A stretch of 64,000 nt of DNA from Macrobrachium rosenbergii (taxonomy: Eukaryota > Arthropoda > Malacostraca > Decapoda > Palaemonidae). Shown here piece after piece: positions 58,113 through 64,000 of the stretch. Each line of letters opens with the position of its first letter. Position 1 is the first letter of the stretch. The stretch is taken from assembly GCF_040412425.1 (NCBI RefSeq), contig NC_089756.1, positions 8,491,226 to 8,555,225 on the forward strand. Reading direction: 5' to 3'. A program made the translations under genes and the position numbers. The notes under the pieces are model-generated. The model did no database searches, had not been told where the DNA came from, and saw only the letters and a list, made by a program, of their open reading frames with translations.

Positions 58113-59002
58113 AACAGAGAGAATAAAGGTAGAGAAAAGAGAGAGAGAACAACAATTAAGCCTGGGTTGTTATGTGTTAAAAGACTAGAAGTGCTGAATA
58201 TGTAAACCGCCTTGCATGAACTCAAAACAGTGAGCGAGTATATCGCGCCCAGGGCCATAAAACCGATTGTAAAATCTGGAAACTGTGGCCTCGCGATTTA
58301 GCTTACTCAGGATCACTCAGCACCTAGTCAGAAGCTAACGCCAGCCATATCTATAACCTCACCTTCAATAGGAGGCGTTTTCATGGAAATTCCATGGAAT
58401 TGGGGCTGGACAAAGTGATGTAATTCAACACCCTCCAATCAAACATTCTAGGGAGGGGTCTTTTACACCCCCTCCTAGGATCAATTCCAATCAAATCCTC
58501 TAAGGAGAGATTTGAACAACACCCACCAATGTCCTTCCCAATCAACTGTTCGAGGGGAGGCCTTACAGATAAAATCTTCCAATGGGACACTGAAAAGGGA
58601 GGAGTTGGAGATTACAAGAAAACCCAGGGGTTCCAGAGAAACCAGAAGCCAGGAGAACAGCATTCGAGTTCCCATCCACCAACCAGGAGAGACATATCTC
58701 CCATTGCTTTCGTGCTCCCAAACCTGACTTAATTGAACTGTCTAACAAGAGTGATTTTAAGATCGTAACTGTAACCGTAATTTGTACTTAAGTTTGTAGT
58801 TAACTTTCATCATTAAAGTAAAGAAACTACGGTCTCGTCTCCATTACTCCTTTCTGAGAGATATCATTACCTTAAGATAATTCCCTTCGAAATAACAGAC
58901 TCGTTAGCGGCACACGACGGGAGAGGCACTGTGGACGGCTGTTGCGGCAACTTAGAAGAATTTTGCAGGTAAGAATGGAAATAAAAAACGTCGGGCACGA
59001 CA
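58001..59002 (+). repeat. 3' LTR of element C
   Basis: Starts TGTGAGATAG (or TGTAGTGG at 58024, the point where similarity to the 5' LTR begins) and ends GGGCACGACA, followed by ACAG. Carries a (GA)n tract at 58064-58110. Confidence 0.9.
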
Positions 59003-59006
59003 ACAG

Positions 59007-59328
59007 TTCTGAGCCATTCACAGTCTATATTTTGGTTATATAATTTATAGAAAGGAGGCTCTTAAATTTAAGTGTCCACCGGTATGTTCCAGTAGAGAGC
59101 CTTGTCTGCTGATGCTTTTAATACTAATACAACAGAAAATGTTTATGATATTCAAATTTTTATGCTTGCTTAAGAGTAGTTTTATGAAGCTGCGTTATTG
59201 CTACAAGCAATATTCTCCAGATGTTCATTCATCGCCTGTTTTTTTTTTTTTTTTTTTTTTTGTAAACCATACACTCCTATTTATCAGCTACTTGCAAGCA
59301 AATTTTTCATTATCACGACCATTTTTCC

Positions 59329-59402
<74 letters not shown>

Positions 59403-60545
59403 ACAAAGTTTCAAGACTGACTCTACTGAAATATCCTGTTTGCCTATCATATCTGGAGTACGGATTAAGGAGGTAAGGAATACAGATACGAAGTGGTAAA
59501 AATGTCTGTGTAAGCGAAGATATTAATAGATGGGTCAATGGAAGGTGAGTGGCCAGTGCAATGTTGGTGTACAATTAACTGATGTGGATGTGGTGGGCAG
59601 GAAGACCTGCAAAGCGCTGGTAGATGATGTGAAAGAGGTTCTAAAACGGAAGGACCTGATAGAGGAAGTGAGAGATAGTAAGTAAGATGATTATGTAAAA
59701 AATGCCATATGGGGATAATACTACGGAAGTTTTCTGCACCTGCGTTCTTAGCCTTGATTTATCTGATGATCAGAAATCAAACTACAAGTGAACAAAATAA
59801 AGCTTTTGTACAGTATCTGTAATACAAACAAAAAATGAAGCATGAGTACAAAAAAAAAAAAAATCCAGAAACGAAACAGCAAGCGACTTGGTATTGGAGG
59901 TCAATCTCTTCTTGCCAATCCTGTGAGGATTTCACACGGAAAAATGTCGACTTCATATAAACAGTAGGCTATACAGTGATATATAACATACAGTAATCAC
60001 TCTTAGCGCATTACAATTCTGACTCTTAATAAACTATTTTTCAGCTGGAGAATTCACCTTCATCGCTGAAACTTGACCCAAGTTTTTCCAACATCCCAAA
60101 TCATTCGATGACCGATTTCTCGAGAGGAGAAAAGGGTGGTGGAAGGAATTTTGACGAAAATCAGAGGGAAAGTTTCTGTTTCCAAGAAAATCGAGTCTTT
60201 TCGGAGCGGAGATTCTGAGAATCGAGAGCCTAGAGATAACCTAAATTGATGGTTAGTCTATAACTACCGCTAAACTGCCTCGTTAGGGCTAATTTACAGT
60301 GAAAATCCAACGGTTTTCTTTTTTTGTTTCTCGGGACTTTTATTTTTTTTTATCCCCCAGTTGCTAGACACCTCGGTTTTGAGATTACCGAGTCGTGAAA
60401 GGAATTGTAAATGTAAATGTACTTAGTGAAATTTAATATTTAACTTTCACGGAAAACATGAAGGAATATGACAATATAATATTTAATTTTTATTGACTTT
60501 CATAGAATGGAAAGTGACTGAAATGCTCACAACTGCCCAGACAGA
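59007..60545. other. Anonymous sequence with poly-T and (CT)n
   Basis: No gene recognised. Holds a T23 run at 59239-59261 and (CT)n at 59335-59399. Confidence 0.5.
59335..59399. repeat. (CT)n microsatellite
   Basis: About 32 CT units. Confidence 0.95.
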
Positions 60546-60548
60546 TTG

Positions 60549-60567
60549 CTTCAACTCTCTCTCTCTT

Positions 60568-60640
<73 letters not shown>

Positions 60641-60686
60641 AGCACAAATTACCTTGACTACCTATCTTACTTTTTTCTCGGGGGTA

Positions 60687-60738
<52 letters not shown>

Positions 60739-60780
60739 CAAACTCACACACACACACACAATCTGAAACACCCCTCTCTC
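60549..60780. repeat. Compound (CT)n/(CA)n microsatellites
   Basis: CT-rich 60556-60575, (CA)n 60576-60638, (CT)n 60691-60735, (CA)n 60746-60762, CT 60773-60784. All purines lie on the same strand in the CT parts. Confidence 0.95.
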
Positions 60781-61334
60781 TCTCAAATTACCTCAGCAAC
60801 CTTCCTCTTTATCCCAGTCACATCCACGTGCACAAACAAATTGCCTTAACTACCTCTTCATTTTATTTCTGGCTGCAGAATCATTTCAATCTATACTACT
60901 CCACCGCCCCCCCAACCCCACAACGCCCCATCCCCTCACTTTTTTTCTCTTTTTATTTTTCTTATTACTTTTTTCCATCCGGTTCAAAACTCTCGTTTCA
61001 ATCGTCGTCGTGTAATGAGACTAATGTAACTCGGCGTTCAACTGCTTTCAGGCGAATTATTGCGTCTGCAGTGACCCCCTTTTGCCGTTTAATTACTATT
61101 ATTATTATTTTTTATTTTTTTTGCTGTCGAGAATTATTAGAGCGAAATGCGGAGATTAAAAATGTGATTACGAAGACTTGTGAGTTTATTGTCTTTTGCC
61201 CAAATTTTTTTTCTGCACGAAATACAAAGATCTGAGCTTGAATGACAATTTTCAGAGATTACTCTGATTAAAGAAACTCTTTAAGGTTCGTTCACTTTAA
61301 ACGGGCAGGGACAAAACACAAAATCAGAGTGTAT
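60781..61334. other. Anonymous sequence
   Basis: C-rich pyrimidine stretch near 60900-60960, then AT-rich; no gene recognised. Confidence 0.5.
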
Positions 61335-61565
61335 GAAACGTAATGCATAAGTGCTTCTGCTTGTGGCGTTACACAAGCAGTAGTCGTCGACGAAAAATTT
61401 ATTTTGAAACGAAACGTGATTCATAAATTCTGCTTGTGACGTTACACAAGCAGTGGTCACCAACGAAAAATTTATTTTAAAATGAAACGCGATTCATAAA
61501 TTCTTCTGCTTGTGGCATCACACAAGCAATGGTCATTGACAAAAATTATATCTTAAAACAAAACA
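61335..61565. repeat. Three-unit minisatellite with internal hairpin, about 75-bp period
   Basis: Units start GAAACGTAATGCATAA (61335), GAAACGTGATTCATAA (61411) and GAAACGCGATTCATAA (61484). Each contains CTGCTTGTG, 6 nt, CACAAGCAG, a 9-bp inverted repeat (one mismatch in unit 3), and then GACGAAAAATTTATTTT or a variant. Confidence 0.9.
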
Positions 61566-61989
61566 GAAAAACCTAATATAATTACAATTCAAATGCGCGT
61601 TGGCTATGAAGGTGATAGAGTTAAAAGTACATTCGTTAAAAAAATTATAAATTTACAGGTACACTGAATATTTCACACATTTACTATGCCATGGTTTAAC
61701 CTTGTATTTTTTTTTATAAATATTAAAATAAGGTTGAGTATAACATACAATAAAACATCTCCAAATATCGAAGTTATTAATAAAAAAAACTGTATCAGCA
61801 AACATTCAAAATGGTAAAATACAAATAAAGGATAAAATAATATTACTTTAACACAATATATCACTAATAACAGATAGATATTATAAACGTTAAATGTATA
61901 AAATACCGATAAATTAACCAAGAATTAACCTGATGAATCAGAAACTACCACAACCATTAAGAGATTATTCTCAAAACAATTATAATATA

Positions 61990-62650
61990 CAAAAACGATA
62001 AAATCATAAAGTACGAAAAAGATCTATAAAAAATTATAAAATACAAAAACTATCTATAAAAAAAATTATAATACACAAAAACGATTTATAAAGAATTTAT
62101 AAAATACAGAAACGATTTCTAAAAAAATATAAAATAAAAAAACGATTTCTAAAAACATTTTAATACAAAAACGATTTATAAAAAATATAAAACACAAAAA
62201 CGACTCAAAAAATTTTAAAATACAAAAACGTTTTCTAAAAAGATTATAAAATACAAAATCGATTTATAAAATAATTTTAAAATACCAAAACGATTTATAA
62301 AAAAAAAATTATAAAACACAAAACCGATTTATAAAGCAATTCCAAAAACAAAAACGATTTCTAAAAAAAATCATAAAATACAAAAGTGATTTATAAAAAC
62401 ATGTTAAAATACAAAAAGATTTATAAACAAAATTATAAAACACGAAAACGATTTACAAAAAATATAAAACCAAAACGATTTGCAAAAACAAATTACAAAT
62501 TACAAAATCTTTGTGTGAAAAATCATACAACACAAAAACGACTTATAAAAAAATTATAAAATACAAAGACGATATATAAACAATCATAAAACACAAAAAC
62601 GATTCCTAAAAAAAATCATAAAAAGCAAAAACGATTTACAAAAAAAAAAA
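61990..62650. repeat. Degenerate minisatellite, about 30-bp period
   Basis: About 20 units of roughly ACAAAAACGATTTATAAAAA plus AATTATAAAAT. ACGATT is the best-conserved core; the spacer varies in A-run length. Confidence 0.92.
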
Positions 62651-63642
62651 ATACATCAGATAAGGACAAAACACCAAAAATTTGACACCCAATAAAGAAA
62701 CCGTGGACGCCTACGACAGAAGACATAAAATAAAACCTTCGAGAATCTTCTTGTTTCTTCCGCGAATCCACAAAAACTTCTGTCGAATTATTCCCCAGGA
62801 AATCGGATCACAAGATCTTAAACGAGGTTAACCGTCTCTCGGGAGGATCTTATTCAGATATCTATAAAGGGAGAATGTCAGGTCGCACGCATTTCCATGG
62901 TTAGGTTTTCCTGTCACAAATTCCCCCGTAGGGAGGTAGCGCCGTCAGTGCACCTCAAACGGTGCACAGTACACATTTCTTTTACTGTATCCTCCATTCA
63001 TGTTCTTCCTCTTCCATCCTTCTTTCCACCTTCTCCTGACAACTGCTTCATTATACAGCTGAGAGGTTTCCCTCCCATTGCACCTTCTACTCCCAATTTC
63101 CCTTTTAGCGTTGGATGACCTCATACGTCGCAGTGCTTGGCCTTTGTCCTAAATTTAATATTCCATTTCGTCACAAATTCTACGTCTGGGTCACTACTTC
63201 TGGGAATGTCCACGCCGTTTTTCCTTGCCAATTGGGGCTGGCGGGTTTTCAAGGAATTAAAGAGTTGCGCTTGTTTACATATGAGAGATTTTCTGCTTTC
63301 TTTTGTTTGGCCACACTTCCAAGAAATGCAAAGAAATTAAATGTTCTCAGATGAAGGAGCTTCTCCATCTTCATTTGTGGATAATTAGGCGATTCTCAAA
63401 GAATTCAAGAGTCATGCATACTTAGATAAGAGAGGTTCTATATGCCCGTTTCATTCTTTAGTGTCAATTCAGATTCTACGTTTTTATTCATATAGCTTAT
63501 TGTATTTTCAAACATTTATTTCTGGGAGTTGTGGAATAATGATTTAAATGTTTGTTAAAACATTTAAGCCATTATTCTACAAAGCCTGTATATAAAATGA
63601 CTGTGAATACTAAATTCTATGTATATACCAATTTCATGTAAC
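62651..63642. other. Anonymous sequence
   Basis: Possibly unique sequence of more balanced composition (62690-63350). Open frames of 60-80 codons occur but show no recognisable domain. TTAAATGTTTGTTAAAACAT near 63543 forms a small palindrome. Confidence 0.4.
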
Positions 63643-64000
63643 TCTCGCGTTAATGGCCTTTTTGCAGTGAACGTAACTGATTATTTACCAATAAATAAAG
63701 CAAAATTGTAGTTATATTAAATGGCGTATTAAACAAGCACTTAATGAAGGTCTCTACAGACTATGATTAGAAATTCGAATGCCACTGAATTTAATCATTA
63801 CCCCAACAAAAAGGTGTAAAATATTGTGAATGGTGAAAAACAAATTTTTTGAAGGGGGGAAAAACACACAGGGAAACATCCTAAAAAACTAAAGGAAAGC
63901 CCAACAAATCCTGTAGACCTTCATTAAGTAATTGTTCAATATATCATTTAAAATAGCTACAATTTTGCTTCATTTATTACAAAAAGGCCATTAACGCGAG
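63643..64000. mobile_element. MITE/foldback element with long TIRs, right end at window edge
   Basis: CTCGCGTTAATGGCCTTTTT at 63643 reappears reverse-complemented at the last bases of the window. The match continues through GCAAAATTGTAG and ACTTAATGAAGGTCT, giving arms of about 90-120 bp (63643-63763; 63909-64000). No coding capacity in the roughly 145-bp centre. The target duplication cannot be read because the right flank is outside the window. Confidence 0.85.

Larger units (their letters stand above)
39657..59002 (+). mobile_element. Element C: envelope-bearing Ty3/gypsy (errantivirus-like) retrotransposon, split by element D
   Basis: Direct LTRs of about 1 kb (39657-40638; 58001-59002) with ACAG duplicated at 39653-39656 and 59003-59006. 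Plus-strand order is gag, protease, (element D insertion), linker, RT, RNase H, integrase, then an envelope-like region before the 3' LTR. Without the 9.03-kb insertion the element would be about 10.3 kb. The RNase H-integrase frame is open for 586 codons; gag, protease, RT and the envelope region are broken. Classification as errantivirus-like rests on the third gene and its motifs. Confidence 0.9.

Noticed and set aside
60546..61235. 229-codon plus-strand frame with His/Thr and Leu/Ser runs
   Set aside because: Mostly CA and CT microsatellite; the remainder has no domain and no start context.
61335..62650. CRISPR-like spaced repeats
   Set aside because: Eukaryotic context; units are contiguous degenerate minisatellites without unique spacers of constant length.

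Overview
This is a eukaryotic, almost wholly repetitive stretch of DNA with no host protein-coding gene that I can support. Long (TA)n, (GA/CT)n, (CA)n and (ATT)n microsatellites, tRNA-derived SINEs, BEL/Pao and several Ty3/gypsy lineages, mariner/Tc1 transposons and RTE-like LINEs together fit an arthropod. My best guess is a decapod crustacean, but that is inferred from repeat character, not from a marker gene.

Layout. (1) 1-9775: a minus-strand Ty3/gypsy retrotransposon (element A). Its integrase lies upstream of reverse transcriptase, the order known from Gmr1-like elements. It is cut by three later insertions: a long-TIR DNA element (2019-3859), a SINE (4563-4838) and a mariner (4870-6192) with a nearly complete transposase. 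(2) 9776-13945: anonymous sequence and a broken LINE. (3) 13946-21959: a BEL/Pao retrotransposon (element B) with about 1.02 kb LTRs and a CATAC target duplication. (4) 21960-33985: LTR and SINE fragments, large AT microsatellites, a Tc1-like transposon split by a possible GT-AG intron, and a 5'-truncated RTE-like LINE. (5) 34019-38900: a compact, decayed Ty3/gypsy element (E) carrying a second copy of the SINE. (6) 39657-59002: a Ty3/gypsy element (C) with gag, protease, RT, RNase H, integrase and a broken envelope-like gene (furin-like site, C-terminal membrane segment), the layout of errantiviruses. It is bounded by ACAG duplications and is split by a complete minus-strand gypsy element (D, 43589-52618) with a CATA duplication. 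(7) 59007-64000: non-coding sequence with microsatellites, two minisatellites and the start of a foldback/MITE element cut by the window edge.

Most coding regions are broken by frameshifts and stops. The best open frames are the 336-codon mariner transposase (5066-6076) and the 586-codon RNase H-integrase frame of element C (54402-56162). The points most worth checking are the envelope-bearing element C, the conflict between nesting order and LTR divergence in C and D, the integrase-first order in A, and the candidate intron in the Tc1-like transposase. Boundaries, identities and motif readings were made by eye; no database search was run.
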